Part shown: positions 1 through 8,234 of the stretch, in pieces | How positions within the stretch are numbered: position 1 is the stretch's first letter | Layout: each line of letters opens with the position of its first letter | Assembly: GCA_017412605.1 (NCBI GenBank) | Contig: JAFPWY010000003.1 | Location: forward strand, 301,207-365,206 | Origin: Fibrobacter sp. | Lineage (GTDB): Bacteria > Fibrobacterota > Fibrobacteria > Fibrobacterales > Fibrobacteraceae | Length of the DNA: 64,000 bases | Direction: 5' to 3' | The notes under the pieces: model-generated | The model's database searches: none | Seen by the model: only the letters and a program-made list of their open reading frames with translations | Told to the model about the DNA's origin: nothing | Made by a program: the position numbers and the translations under genes

Positions 1-156
1 TTCTACATCGAGGACGAACTCAAGAACAACGTGTACTACAACCTGATTGTGGAACCCGAGGATCCGCTCGACAACCTCCCGCCGAACCAAATGTCCGATG
101 CCGACCGCAATTTGGCCGGGCTGGACGACAACAATCCGCCACCCAGTCTGTTTTAG
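1..156 (+). CDS. C-terminal end of an unrecognised protein (5' truncated by window)
   Basis: An open frame runs from base 1 to a TAG stop at 154-156, giving 51 residues of a C-terminus. It is acidic and rich in Asp, Asn and Pro, ending in NNPPPSLF. There is no recognisable domain and the start lies outside the window. Codon use looks like that of the neighbouring genes, so this is probably a genuine gene end, but its function cannot be inferred. Confidence 0.6.
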   Translation, partial: FYIEDELKNNVYYNLIVEPEDPLDNLPPNQMSDADRNLAGLDDNNPPPSLF

Positions 157-342
157 TAGCTACGAGCTATGAGGTCGCGACCTCCGGTCGCTTTGAGCAA
201 TGAGGTATGAGAACACCTCAAAACTCACAGCTCATACCTCACCGCTCACAGCTCATTGCTCACTGCTCACGGCTCATTGCCCATACCTCACCGCTCACTG
301 CTATTTTCTATATTGCATCCTGTAATTATCAAAGGAAACTTT
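157..342. repeat. Intergenic degenerate repeat (TGAGC/GCTCA type)
   Basis: Between the first stop and the AICAR transformylase gene the DNA consists of short degenerate units built on GAGCAATGAGGT and its complement GCTCATTGCTCA, including the hairpin-prone GCGACCTCCGGTCGC. The same family occurs at 50590-50727 and 54755-54970. It probably sits between the promoter and the upstream gene. No riboswitch of the ZTP type, sometimes found before purH, was recognised. The last ~40 bases (about 303-342) are non-repetitive and carry the AAAGGAAA ribosome site. Confidence 0.75.
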
Positions 343-1395
343 ATGTCCGAAGAACTCGTTTTGAAATTTGTCGATCCCGTGCCGATGCGCTACGGTGAAA
401 ACTCCCACCAGTCCGCTGTGTTCTACCGCGACCCGACCTGCACTGAAGCAAGCCTCGCCACCGCAAAGCAGCTCTGGGGCAAGGAACTTTCCTACAACAA
501 CATCGTCGACGCTGACGCCGCCCTCGAGATGGCCCGCGAATTCAGCGACGGCAATGCAGTCGTCATCGTGAAGCACATGAACCCCTGCGGACTCGCTACC
601 GGCGAAACGCTCCGCGAAGCCATGGAAGCCGCCTGGGCAGGTGACCCGGTGTCGGCGTTCGGTTCCGTGATTGCCGTGACCCGCAAGGTCGACCTCAAGA
701 CAGCCGAGTTCCTCAAGGGCAAGTTCGTGGAAATTCTCCTCGCTCCGGCATTCGACGACGACGCTCTCGAATTCCTCAAGAACAAGTCCAAGGACATCCG
801 CCTCTTGGAAGTCGGAGAAATCAAGAAGGCTACCCACTGCAAGGTCTACAAGCACGTCATCGGCGGTATGCTCGTCCAGGACCGCGACGTGGACACCTAC
901 GAAAAGTTTGAATGCGTGACGAAGGCCCAGTTCCCGAAGAACAAGGAAGACCTCGCCCGCTTTACCTGGCTCGTGACCAAGCACACCAAGAGTAACGCCA
1001 TCGTGATGGGCTACGAATACAAGCCCGGTTACTTCCAGGTGATGGGCCTCGGCCCCGGCCAGCCCAACCGCATCGACTCGAACCTCCGCCTCTGCCAGCC
1101 CCGCGTCCGCGACAACGTCGCCCGCCTGGAAGAAGCCAAGCCGTTCTTCGACGAATCCGGCAAGCTTATCGACGAGGCCGGACTCAAGGCCCTGGAACGC
1201 AAGGTGTTCGGCGAAGTCGTGATGGGTTCCGATGCCTTCTTCCCGTTCCCGGATAACGTAGAAGCCGCCCACGACGCCGGCGTGCGCTACATCGTTCAGC
1301 CGGGTGGTTCCAAGAAGGACGACCTCTCCATCGAGAAGTGCGACGAGTTCGGCATCGCCATGGTGTTCACCGGCATGAGGCACTTCCGCCACTAA
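343..1395 (+). CDS. Stand-alone AICAR formyltransferase (PurH C-terminal domain)
   Basis: Phosphoribosylaminoimidazolecarboxamide (AICAR) formyltransferase, which formylates AICAR with 10-formyl-THF to FAICAR late in purine synthesis. The chosen ATG follows AAAGGAAA at ideal spacing and gives 350 aa; an upstream in-frame ATG would lie in repeat DNA. Near the N-terminus is the RYGENSHQ motif (family RYGENPHQ), followed by the family's KHMNPCG and DPVSAFGS motifs and by [12 protein letters not shown] near the end. The usual N-terminal MGS-like IMP cyclohydrolase domain of bifunctional PurH (~520 aa) is absent, so cyclisation must be done by another protein. Family assignment is secure; the purH symbol would be misleading for a single-domain enzyme. 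Confidence 0.92.
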   Translation: MSEELVLKFVDPVPMRYGENSHQSAVFYRDPTCTEASLATAKQLWGKELSYNNIVDADAALEMAREFSDGNAVVIVKHMNPCGLATGETLREAMEAAWAGDPVSAFGSVIAVTRKVDLKTAEFLKGKFVEILLAPAFDDDALEFLKNKSKDIRLLEVGEIKKATHCKVYKHVIGGMLVQDRDVDTYEKFECVTKAQFPKNKEDLARFTWLVTKHTKSNAIVMGYEYKPGYFQVMGLGPGQPNRIDSNLRLCQPRVRDNVARLEEAKPFFDESGKLIDEAGLKALERKVFGEVVMGSDAFFPFPDNVEAAHDAGVRYIVQPGGSKKDDLSIEKCDEFGIAMVFTGMRHFRH

Positions 1396-1410
1396 GCATA
1401 TTAGGTTGTC

Positions 1411-1866
1411 ATGATTCCTGCATCGACAAAAGAAACCGTCCAAAAAGAGAAAAACCTGTATTATACGGTTCTCTCTTTTTTGAAGGACGTTCGCAAGAAG
1501 GGTAAAACAACCCAGAAGGAATGGGGCAATTACCGCAAGCTCCTCAAGCAGCTGTCGCTTTCTCCAGAAATGTACAAGGCTGCGGACATGTGGGCCATGG
1601 ACAACCTAGACCAGTTCCATCCTGAAACAACGCAGTTGCCGCCATTGAACGACATGGAAGCCATCGCCAGAGTTTCAAAGGAATTCCTTTCACAGCTGAT
1701 GGAAGCCCTGTATTACGGCATGCTGAATCAGACCCAGGCCAACCTGATTTCCGACGAAATTCAGGATGCCGACCCGGAATGTGTCAGTACGGCCTCGCTT
1801 GAGGATTTGCTGGTCAAGCTCTGGATCGGGAACGCCAAGACATACCGGAAGATGGTGACGAATTGA
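1411..1866 (+). CDS. DUF494/Smg-like protein
   Basis: A 151-aa soluble protein. Its last ~60 residues (a segment ending VKLWIGNAKTYRKM, preceded by LMEALYYGMLNQTQANLI) resemble the C-terminal part of the DUF494/Smg family, whose members often sit beside dprA/topA. The N-terminal half is Lys-rich and unrecognised. The gene lies 15 bp after the formyltransferase and overlaps trmFO by 4 nt, suggesting cotranscription with trmFO. The Smg assignment is by eye and tentative; no biochemical role is known for the family. Confidence 0.7.
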   Translation: MIPASTKETVQKEKNLYYTVLSFLKDVRKKGKTTQKEWGNYRKLLKQLSLSPEMYKAADMWAMDNLDQFHPETTQLPPLNDMEAIARVSKEFLSQLMEALYYGMLNQTQANLISDEIQDADPECVSTASLEDLLVKLWIGNAKTYRKMVTN

Positions 1867-3200
1867 TCGACCAACGTGTACGTGTCATCGGTGGTGGCCT
1901 TGCTGGCTGCGAGGCGGCTCTCCAGTTGGCGAGCCGCGGTTTCAAGGTTGACTTGTACGAAATGAGGCCGGTAAAGCAAACGCCTGCACACAGGGACGGT
2001 CACCTGGCGCAGTTAGTTTGTTCCAACAGTTTCAAGGCTTTGGGCGTTACATCGGCTCACGGGCTTTTAAAGCAGGAGCTCACGATGCTGGGCAGTTTCC
2101 TGCTTGACTCCGCACGGGAAGCGGCAGTCCCCGCTGGCGATTCCCTCACGGTGAACCGCGACATTTTCAGCGAATCGGTAGAAAAGAAAATTGCGGAAAA
2201 CCCCAACATCACGCTTCGCCGCGAAGAGGTAACCAGCCTCGAAGGCGACTGCCCTACCCTAGTGGCAGCAGGGCCCTTGGCCAGCGATGCCTTGGCCGAC
2301 GACATTTTCAAGCGCCTGGGAAGCAACCGTCTCCACTTTTTTGACGCCATCGCTCCTGTGGTCGAGGCCGACAGCATCGATTTTGACCACGCCTTTTACA
2401 TGAACCGCTGGGAAAAGGGCGAAACTGCGGACTTCATCAACTGTCCGCTGGACAAGGAAACCTACACGGAATTCGTGCGCAAGCTCTGCGAAGCCGAAGC
2501 CGTAGAACCGCGCCCCTTCGAAAAGAACGAGCTGTTCGAGGGTTGCCTCCCTGTCGAGGAAATGGCCCGCCGTGGTTACGAGACACTCCGCCATGGTCCC
2601 ATGCGCCCTATTGGGCTAGGGCTCGGCAACAATGGTCACCTGTGGTATGCCGTCATTCAGCTCCGTGCCGAGAACAAGCAGAAAACGCTTTTCAACATGG
2701 TCGGCTTCCAGACCCGTCTCAAGTGGGGCACACAAAAGGAAATCTTTACCATGGTGCCGGCGTTGCGCAACGCCAAGTTCGCGCGTCTCGGCTGCATGCA
2801 CCGGAACACTTTTATCGAGTCTCCGAAATTCCTGGACGCGACGCTGCGCCTGCGTCCGGACCTTCCCTGCTCCCAGGGAATTCCGCCAACCTGGTTCGCT
2901 GGTCAGATTACCGGTTCCGAAGGATACACCGAAGCTGTGGCTACAGGGTGGTATGCTGCCTGGAACATGGCACAAACCCTCTTGCACGGTGTCGCAGACC
3001 CTCTCCCGGACGAGAGTTGTATCGCTTCGCTCATGAACCGCCTTGTCGAAGAGAACGAGAATTTCCAGCCGATGAACTTCAATTTCGGACTTCTTCCGCA
3101 TAAAATGGAAATGAAGAAGAAAAACAAGAAGGAAATCCTTGCGGAACAAGCACAAAAGGCCGTTTTAGCCTGGATTGACAAGCGAAATAGCCAATTTTAG
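1863..3200 (+). CDS. trmFO: tRNA (uracil-54-C5)-methyltransferase, folate/FAD-dependent
   Basis: TrmFO (formerly Gid) makes ribothymidine at position 54 of tRNA using methylene-THF and FADH2. At 445 aa it is full length. The N-terminus carries the dinucleotide-binding motif VIGGGLAGCEAA, followed by LYEMRP and the family signature LVCSNSFK. The C-terminal region contains FAGQITGSEGYTEA. The start is a TTG overlapping the upstream TGA stop (TTGA at 1863-1866), and no nearby ATG fits, so translation is probably coupled to the Smg-like gene. Confidence 0.97.
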   Translation: MIDQRVRVIGGGLAGCEAALQLASRGFKVDLYEMRPVKQTPAHRDGHLAQLVCSNSFKALGVTSAHGLLKQELTMLGSFLLDSAREAAVPAGDSLTVNRDIFSESVEKKIAENPNITLRREEVTSLEGDCPTLVAAGPLASDALADDIFKRLGSNRLHFFDAIAPVVEADSIDFDHAFYMNRWEKGETADFINCPLDKETYTEFVRKLCEAEAVEPRPFEKNELFEGCLPVEEMARRGYETLRHGPMRPIGLGLGNNGHLWYAVIQLRAENKQKTLFNMVGFQTRLKWGTQKEIFTMVPALRNAKFARLGCMHRNTFIESPKFLDATLRLRPDLPCSQGIPPTWFAGQITGSEGYTEAVATGWYAAWNMAQTLLHGVADPLPDESCIASLMNRLVEENENFQPMNFNFGLLPHKMEMKKKNKKEILAEQAQKAVLAWIDKRNSQF

Positions 3201-3269
3201 ACTTATTTAGACTTATTCTTCTTTTTTTTAACTATTTTCTCCTTAGTTTAATCAACAAAGGAGAAATGA

Positions 3270-4655
3270 ATGAACCTTAAACTTTTGACTCTTGGAACCG
3301 CTGTAGCTATTTCTGCAGCAATGGCTCAGAATGCAGCTCCGGCCGCCCCGGCTCAGCCCGCAGCCCAGCCTGCAGCAGCACAGCCTGCAGCCGCTCCGGC
3401 TGAACAGCCCGCAGCAGAACAGGCAGCCCCTGCCGCCGAAGCCGCTCCGGCTGAACAGGCCGCTCCGGCCGAAGAAGCCGCTCCAGCTGAACAGCCTGCC
3501 GAACAGGTCGCTGCTCCGGCCCCGGCACCCGAACCGGCCCCGGCTCCTGAAGCCGCTCCGGCACCGGCACCCGAAGCCGCCCCGGCCGAAGAAGCCGCAG
3601 CTCCAACCCGTTTCGATGTTCTCCATGGCAACTCCTACAACGCCGTGGGTAACGAAGCCGCTGCCGCTACCATTGGCGGTAACATGGCTATCCCTGTAGA
3701 CATGTTTGGTTCCAAGCTTTTCTATGTTGAACCGACCCTCCAGACCGGTGCAGTCGCCTTCGGTAACGAAGCCACGACCTACTTCCTCAGTTTTGACAAC
3801 TCCAGAGATCTCGGCCTCCTCACTGCCGGTTTGGCAAAGCAGACCTTCGGTGTTAGTGTCAGGGCTTCTCTCGGCAAGACCTTCACCAATGTCGACGACA
3901 ACGCCGACACCGAAACTTCCACCACGCAGCCGGGTGACGATATCGGTGCTAGCGCCGGCTTCATCTTGGGCGGTTACAAACTGGCCGTAAGCGCTGATTG
4001 GCTCACCATTGCCGAAGACAACGACGTCGAAACCAAGAACAACGAAAAGGACGACCACTTCTTCGACATTTCCGCCAACGTGAGCCTTTCCAACACTCCG
4101 TCCGGCAAGAACGTGTTCTGGAGCGTAGGCTTGGACTTCCTCCGTCACAACCTCACCTCGACGAACAAGCCCAAGGGTGGCAAGGAAGTCACGGAAACAG
4201 ATCCGAACTCCCACCTGCTCTTCTCCCCGTACTTCAACATCGGCGGAACCATCCTGAGTGCTGAGAACGCACGCATTCTTATCGGCTTGAACACCGAACT
4301 TCCTATCATCATCTATGATGATATCGATGACGAACGCGAAAGCGCCATGGAATTCGGCCTCAACACGACTCCGAACATCCTCGGCGAACTGGCCCTCACC
4401 AACTGCTGGATCATCCATGCCGGCGTTGCCCATACCTGGACGCTGTTCGACTATGCGACGGAAACGGTCGGCAAGACGGAAACCTCCGAAATCACCTTCT
4501 ACACCAGCAAGACGACGGTTGATACGGGTATCCGCTTCCAGTACAACAACTACGCCCTCGAAGCGAACATCGCCAAGAACTTCTACAACGATCCTCTTGG
4601 CGGATTCAACGGCGATCCTATGATTGCCTCTCTCGGTGGCTTCATCTTCTTCTAA
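3270..4655 (+). CDS. Outer-membrane beta-barrel protein with Ala/Pro/Glu-rich linker
   Basis: A 461-aa exported protein. A signal peptide of about 20 residues (cleavage near AMA-QN) leads into ~95 residues made almost only of Ala, Pro, Glu and Gln in degenerate AAPAEQ units. Then comes ~340 residues of alternating hydrophobic/polar strands typical of an outer-membrane barrel, ending in GGFIFF with the terminal Phe usual for barrel insertion. AAAGGAG at 3258-3263 precedes the ATG; another ATG 4 nt upstream is out of frame. The gene stands alone between its own leader and a strong terminator. Specific function unknown; the extended linker may span the periplasm or bind the cell wall. Confidence 0.85.
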   Translation: MNLKLLTLGTAVAISAAMAQNAAPAAPAQPAAQPAAAQPAAAPAEQPAAEQAAPAAEAAPAEQAAPAEEAAPAEQPAEQVAAPAPAPEPAPAPEAAPAPAPEAAPAEEAAAPTRFDVLHGNSYNAVGNEAAAATIGGNMAIPVDMFGSKLFYVEPTLQTGAVAFGNEATTYFLSFDNSRDLGLLTAGLAKQTFGVSVRASLGKTFTNVDDNADTETSTTQPGDDIGASAGFILGGYKLAVSADWLTIAEDNDVETKNNEKDDHFFDISANVSLSNTPSGKNVFWSVGLDFLRHNLTSTNKPKGGKEVTETDPNSHLLFSPYFNIGGTILSAENARILIGLNTELPIIIYDDIDDERESAMEFGLNTTPNILGELALTNCWIIHAGVAHTWTLFDYATETVGKTETSEITFYTSKTTVDTGIRFQYNNYALEANIAKNFYNDPLGGFNGDPMIASLGGFIFF

Positions 4656-4679
4656 TCGAAGAAATCCTTGAAACTAAGG

Positions 4680-4710
4680 AATCCCGCAGGTCTTCTGCGG
4701 GATTCTTTTT
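4680..4710 (+). terminator. Rho-independent terminator after the barrel gene
   Basis: A 10-bp stem AATCCCGCAG / CTGCGGGATT with a 5-nt loop is followed by CTTTTT, just downstream of the stop at 4655. Confidence 0.93.
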
Positions 4711-4757
4711 ATGAATAGAAACCTCTCTACAAACGTGTCATTTTTTTTCAGTAATTT

Positions 4758-5165
4758 TCAATAGGTCGGGAGCGAAGCGATTTTGCTGAACCGTTGGCCT
4801 TCCAGCTGGAAAAAGCGAACCGAGTCACCCAGAGCAAGCATCACATACTTGGGCGTTAGAATCCTCAAGTATTTGTTGAGCTGGACCTGTAATGCTTCCC
4901 ATGTGTATTCGCCGGGAGCCTTGCATTCCACCAGCAGCCACGGCTTGTCGAGAGCTGCACCCTCACGGAAGTTGTGCACCAATATGTCGACGCGGTCATC
5001 CGTCTTGGGATCGATGGCGCATAGGCCGAACTCCACCGCAATCAGGTGGGCAGGCACCTTGACCTCGTTCAGCAGGAACTGGATAGTCGCCTGACGCACG
5101 TGTTCTTCGGGCGTGGCGGGAACATCCTTCTTGCGGATGGGATCATATAGCGTTCCGTGGGGCAT
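4758..5165 (-). CDS. Orphan HsdR N-terminal-like (PD-(D/E)XK) protein
   Basis: A 135-aa protein matching the N-terminal endonuclease domain of type I restriction R subunits (HSDR_N type). The nuclease pattern is visible: E45, D60 in RVDILVHN, and E80-C-K82 in LLVECKAPG, followed by the conserved LNKYLRILTPKYVMLA. No helicase domain and no hsdM or hsdS lies nearby, so it is not part of a standard restriction operon. Such small proteins are common in Bacteroidota-like genomes and their substrate is unknown. It is isolated, facing the barrel gene across the terminator. Confidence 0.82.
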   Translation of the reverse strand: MPHGTLYDPIRKKDVPATPEEHVRQATIQFLLNEVKVPAHLIAVEFGLCAIDPKTDDRVDILVHNFREGAALDKPWLLVECKAPGEYTWEALQVQLNKYLRILTPKYVMLALGDSVRFFQLEGQRFSKIASLPTY

Positions 5166-5167
5166 AT

Positions 5168-5204
5168 AATTAATTAATAATTGATAATTGATAATTGATG
5201 ATGG
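5168..5204. repeat. AT-rich short tandem repeat
   Basis: Three to four copies of the heptamer ATAATTG and degenerate neighbours lie immediately upstream of the HsdR-N-like gene, in its likely promoter region. Confidence 0.6.
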
Positions 5205-5240
5205 ATGACGGGTTCATAAAATAAAAATTTTTCGGCGGGG

Positions 5241-5270
5241 TTGACACTTCACAAACCTATGAACTATATT
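5241..5270 (+). promoter_or_regulatory. Strong promoter for the leader peptide / aminotransferase
   Basis: A perfect -35 TTGACA (5241-5246), an 18-bp spacer and a -10 TATATT (5265-5270). The predicted transcription start is at about 5277-5278, which coincides with the GTG of the alanine-rich leader ORF and so predicts a leaderless message. Confidence 0.8.
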
Positions 5271-5277
5271 TAGAATC

Positions 5278-5388
5278 GTGAACAAAATCTTTGGACAGAA
5301 CCTCGCAGCAGCGATGATTGCAGCAAGCCCGGCAGCAGCCCGAGCTATTATGGGGCTGTCCAGAGAAACCAAGATCTGCAAAGCATAG
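5278..5388 (+). CDS. Possible alanine-rich leader peptide (36 aa)
   Basis: A GTG-initiated ORF directly at the predicted transcription start encodes 36 residues, ten of them Ala. Nine Ala codons fall within the 14 codons at 5305-5346. The ORF precedes an alanine/aspartate-type aminotransferase gene and is followed by mutually exclusive RNA stems (see the attenuator entry). There is no ribosome-binding site, consistent with leaderless translation. It reads like an amino-acid-biosynthesis leader peptide in which ribosome stalling at Ala codons would sense charged tRNA-Ala. This is inference; it could instead be an unrelated small protein or a non-coding RNA. Confidence 0.5.
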   Translation: MNKIFGQNLAAAMIAASPAAARAIMGLSRETKICKA

Positions 5389-5439
5389 CGCTAAAATCCA
5401 GACCAAAAGTTTCAAGGGCAGCCCCGCAAACGGCTGCCC
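5336..5439 (+). promoter_or_regulatory. Candidate transcription attenuator with 1:2, 2:3 and 3:4 stems
   Basis: Segment 1 (CAGCCC, 5336-5341, inside the Ala codons) can pair with segment 2 (GGGCTG, 5353-5358). Segment 2 extended (GGGGCTGTCC, 5352-5361) can pair over 10 bp, with one G-U, with segment 3 (GGGCAGCCCC, 5416-5425). Segment 3 (GGGCAGCC, 5416-5423) can also pair perfectly with segment 4 (GGCTGCCC, 5432-5439). This is the classical attenuator topology. The 3:4 stem is followed by TAACTATTTA, not a clean T-run, so termination efficiency is uncertain. A second possible -10, TATAAT at 5505-5510, could give attenuation-independent transcription. Confidence 0.45.
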
Positions 5440-5557
5440 TAACTATTTACCCAAATCTTTAACTATTAACCTAGGAACCGGAAGTTCTTAGATAAATATT
5501 ATTCTATAATTACGCAGTAAAATTTGAGAATTTTCGATACCTATACAGGAGCATAAA

Positions 5558-6859
5558 ATGCGCAGAAGACTATTGAGCGAAGGTGCCAAGGAACTCTCTT
5601 ACGAAATCCGCGAGATCGTGAAGAAGGCAAACCAGCTCAAGGCACTCGGCCTCCCCATCCACTGGGAAAACATCGGCGACCCGATCGAAAAGAAGTGCCA
5701 GATTCCCGACTGGATCAAGGATATCGTCGTGGACCTCGCCAAGACGAACCGCAGCTACGGTTACTGCCCCTCCAAGGGCATGCTCGAGACCCGCGAATTT
5801 CTGGTGAAGGAGAACAACAAGTTGGGCGGCGCCCAGATTAACGTCGACGACATCCTGTTCTTCAACGGCCTCGGTGACGCCATCGCCACCATCTACGGCC
5901 TCCTCTCGATGAACACGCGTATCATCGGACCGGCCCCGGCCTACTCCACCCACAGTTCTGCCGAAGCGGCCCACGCCCACACGGCCCCGATTACCTACAG
6001 GCTCCAGCCGGAAAACCACTGGTACCCGGACCTCGAAGAACTCGAGAACAAGGTGAAGTACAACCCGAGCATCGCGGGCATCCTCATCTTGAACCCGGAC
6101 AACCCGACCGGCATGGTCTACCCGCTCGAAATCCTCCAGAAAATCGTGGATATCGCGAAGCGCTACAACCTGTTCATCATCTGCGACGAAATCTACAACA
6201 AGATTACCTACAATGGCGCCCACGCCTACGCGCTTGCCGAATACATCGGTGACGTGCCGGGCATTGCGCTCAAGGGTATTTCCAAGGAATACCCGTGGCC
6301 GGGCGCTCGCTGCGGCTGGGCCGAATACTACAACCGCGACAAGGACGAGCAGTTCGACGCCTTCTGCCGCGCTATCGACAACGCCAAGATGGTGGAAGTC
6401 TGCTCGACCACGCTCCCGCAGATGACGATTCCGCGCGTGCTGGGCGACAAGCGTTTCATTGAGCACCGCACCGCACTGAACGAAAAGATTGGCCGCCGCA
6501 GTGCCATCATCAACGAAATCCTTTCCGATATCCCGGAACTTTACTTCAACCCGACTTACGGTGCATTCTACAACACCATCATCTTCCGCGAAGGGACGCT
6601 TAACAGCCACCAGAGCCTAAAGATTGACAACCCGATCATCAAGAAGAAGGTCGAGGAATGGTGCAGCAAGACCACGAACCTGGACTACCGCTTCGTGTAC
6701 TACCTGCTGGGCGCAAAGGGCATCTGCGTTGTGCCGAGTACGAGCTTCTGCACCGACCTGAAGGGCTTCCGCGTGACGCTCCTCGAAGAGGATGAAGACG
6801 AACTGCGCAGCGTGTTCACCACAATCCACGACGCCATCGTGGAATACCTGCACAGCTAA
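5558..6859 (+). CDS. Class I PLP-dependent aminotransferase (alanine/aspartate type)
   Basis: A 433-aa fold-type I aminotransferase. Landmarks are ILNPDNPTG (about 177-185), ICDEIYNK (about 208-215) with the PLP-binding Asp, and the Schiff-base lysine K243 in GISKEYPWPGARCGW. CAGGAG precedes the ATG. The close overall form suggests an AlaA/AspC-like enzyme moving an amino group between alanine or aspartate and 2-oxo acids; the exact substrate cannot be read from sequence. The alanine-rich leader upstream supports alanine metabolism, but that is inference. It is monocistronic, ending at a hairpin terminator. Confidence 0.9.
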   Translation: MRRRLLSEGAKELSYEIREIVKKANQLKALGLPIHWENIGDPIEKKCQIPDWIKDIVVDLAKTNRSYGYCPSKGMLETREFLVKENNKLGGAQINVDDILFFNGLGDAIATIYGLLSMNTRIIGPAPAYSTHSSAEAAHAHTAPITYRLQPENHWYPDLEELENKVKYNPSIAGILILNPDNPTGMVYPLEILQKIVDIAKRYNLFIICDEIYNKITYNGAHAYALAEYIGDVPGIALKGISKEYPWPGARCGWAEYYNRDKDEQFDAFCRAIDNAKMVEVCSTTLPQMTIPRVLGDKRFIEHRTALNEKIGRRSAIINEILSDIPELYFNPTYGAFYNTIIFREGTLNSHQSLKIDNPIIKKKVEEWCSKTTNLDYRFVYYLLGAKGICVVPSTSFCTDLKGFRVTLLEEDEDELRSVFTTIHDAIVEYLHS

Positions 6860-6876
6860 AGTCGCAGAAACTACAG

Positions 6877-6906
6877 AGCACTCTTATTAAATAAGAGTGC
6901 TTTTAT
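6877..6906. terminator. Hairpin terminator between convergent genes
   Basis: An 11-bp perfect stem AGCACTCTTAT / ATAAGAGTGCT with a TAA loop is followed on the plus strand by TTTATTCAATT. It lies between the convergent aminotransferase and DegT genes and may serve both. Confidence 0.85.
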
Positions 6907-6910
6907 TCAA

Positions 6911-8173
6911 TTAAACGAAACAGTCCCTAATGGCCTGAATGATAGCATCCTGCTGTTCAGGAGTCATCTTGTTGTCGCTCGGGAGGCAAAGCCCGCGTGC
7001 AAAGATGTCTGCACCGGCATCCGTACATTCGCCAGCGATGTAGGCGTTGGTGCGAGCCCGACCATTCCCCTGTGCAGTCACGAAAGCATGGCTCATGTAC
7101 ATGGGCTGCATGTGCATGGGCTTCCAGATGGGGCGGCCCTCGGCGTTCATCGCGGCAATCTTCTCAAGAATTTCCGTGGGACAACTCTTGCCGATCTCGT
7201 GGACATACAGCGCATCGGAGCCGCTGCGAACTTGCCTGCACATGGCATCCTTGTCGATTATCATGCAGCTGAGCCAGAAATTCGGTACGGAATTCTCGGC
7301 ATCGTAGGGGTTCATCTGCACCGGCAACCCCTTGAATCCTTCGCGGTAACGCTCATATATGGCGCGTTTCTGGGCAATATGCTCCTCGAGGTAGGGCATC
7401 TGGCCGCGGACCACACCCGCGATGACGTTGCTCATGCGGTAGTTGTAGCCGACTTCCTCGTGCTCGTACCAAGGGGCGGCCTCGCGCGACTGCGTGCTCC
7501 ACTTACGCACTTTATCGGCATCTTCCTTACTGTCGGTGAGGAACATGCCGCCGCTGCTGCCGGTAATGATCTTGTTGCCGTTGAAGCTGATGGCGCTGTA
7601 GTCGCCGAAATTGCCAGTCTGTACGCCCTTGTAGGTCGCGCCAAAGCTCTCGGCGGCGTCTTCGATAAGGAGAGCTTTGTGTCGGGCGCAAATCGCGCGG
7701 ATTTCGTCGACCTTGCCGGGTGTTCCGTATAAATGAACAAGAACGACAAGACGCACATCGGGGTAGATTTCAAATGCTTTTTCGAGTGCGACCGGGTCCA
7801 TGTTCCAGGTATCGTACTCAGTGTCGATAAACACGGCCTCACCATTCTCGTAGGCTACGGGGTTGACCGTCGCATCAAAAGTCATGTCGCTGCAAAACAC
7901 CCTATGGCCACGCAGGGCCCCCTCGCCCACCTTGGGCATGCCGTACAGCGCCTCGCCAGCGAGCTTCGTGCATAGATGGAGCGCTGCGGTTCCAGCGGAA
8001 AGCGCCACAGCGTACTTGCAGCCCACCTTCTCGGCGACCATGCGTTCCAATTCGTTGATGTTTGCGCCGACGGTGCTCATCCAATTGGTTTCGTAGGCCT
8101 CGGTCACGTACTTGATTTCGTCGCCGTGCATCGTAGGGCTACTGAGCCAAACTTTCTTTTCGAAACGTGTCAT
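6911..8173 (-). CDS. DegT/DnrJ/EryC1/StrS-family sugar aminotransferase
   Basis: A 420-aa PLP enzyme that aminates nucleotide-linked keto-sugars for surface polysaccharide or lipopolysaccharide. Seen: ALSAGTAALHL, the PLP-contacting IEDAAESFGA (about 170-179), and the catalytic K201 in SFNGNKIITGSSGG. The C-terminal half has the usual YRMSNVIAGV and a PMHMQPM segment. The ATG at 8173 follows AAAGAGAA; an upstream ATG 13 codons earlier lacks a site and overlaps the putative TATATT promoter. It stands 61 bp downstream of a GH43 gene with its own probable promoter. The sugar substrate is unknown. Confidence 0.92.
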   Translation of the reverse strand: MTRFEKKVWLSSPTMHGDEIKYVTEAYETNWMSTVGANINELERMVAEKVGCKYAVALSAGTAALHLCTKLAGEALYGMPKVGEGALRGHRVFCSDMTFDATVNPVAYENGEAVFIDTEYDTWNMDPVALEKAFEIYPDVRLVVLVHLYGTPGKVDEIRAICARHKALLIEDAAESFGATYKGVQTGNFGDYSAISFNGNKIITGSSGGMFLTDSKEDADKVRKWSTQSREAAPWYEHEEVGYNYRMSNVIAGVVRGQMPYLEEHIAQKRAIYERYREGFKGLPVQMNPYDAENSVPNFWLSCMIIDKDAMCRQVRSGSDALYVHEIGKSCPTEILEKIAAMNAEGRPIWKPMHMQPMYMSHAFVTAQGNGRARTNAYIAGECTDAGADIFARGLCLPSDNKMTPEQQDAIIQAIRDCFV

Positions 8174-8234
8174 ATAAATTCTCTTTTTTTGCAAATATAA
8201 GATTATTCGCATTTAAAGAGCATCGACTATGTCC

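Noticed and set aside
256..342. 29-codon N-terminal extension of the AICAR formyltransferase
   Set aside because: It lies within degenerate repeat DNA; the ATG at 343 has a proper ribosome site and the encoded start matches the family.
3252..4433. 393-aa Gly/Cys/Arg-rich open frame on the minus strand
   Set aside because: It is the complement of the Ala/Pro linker and barrel gene; its composition is a direct mirror of those repeats.
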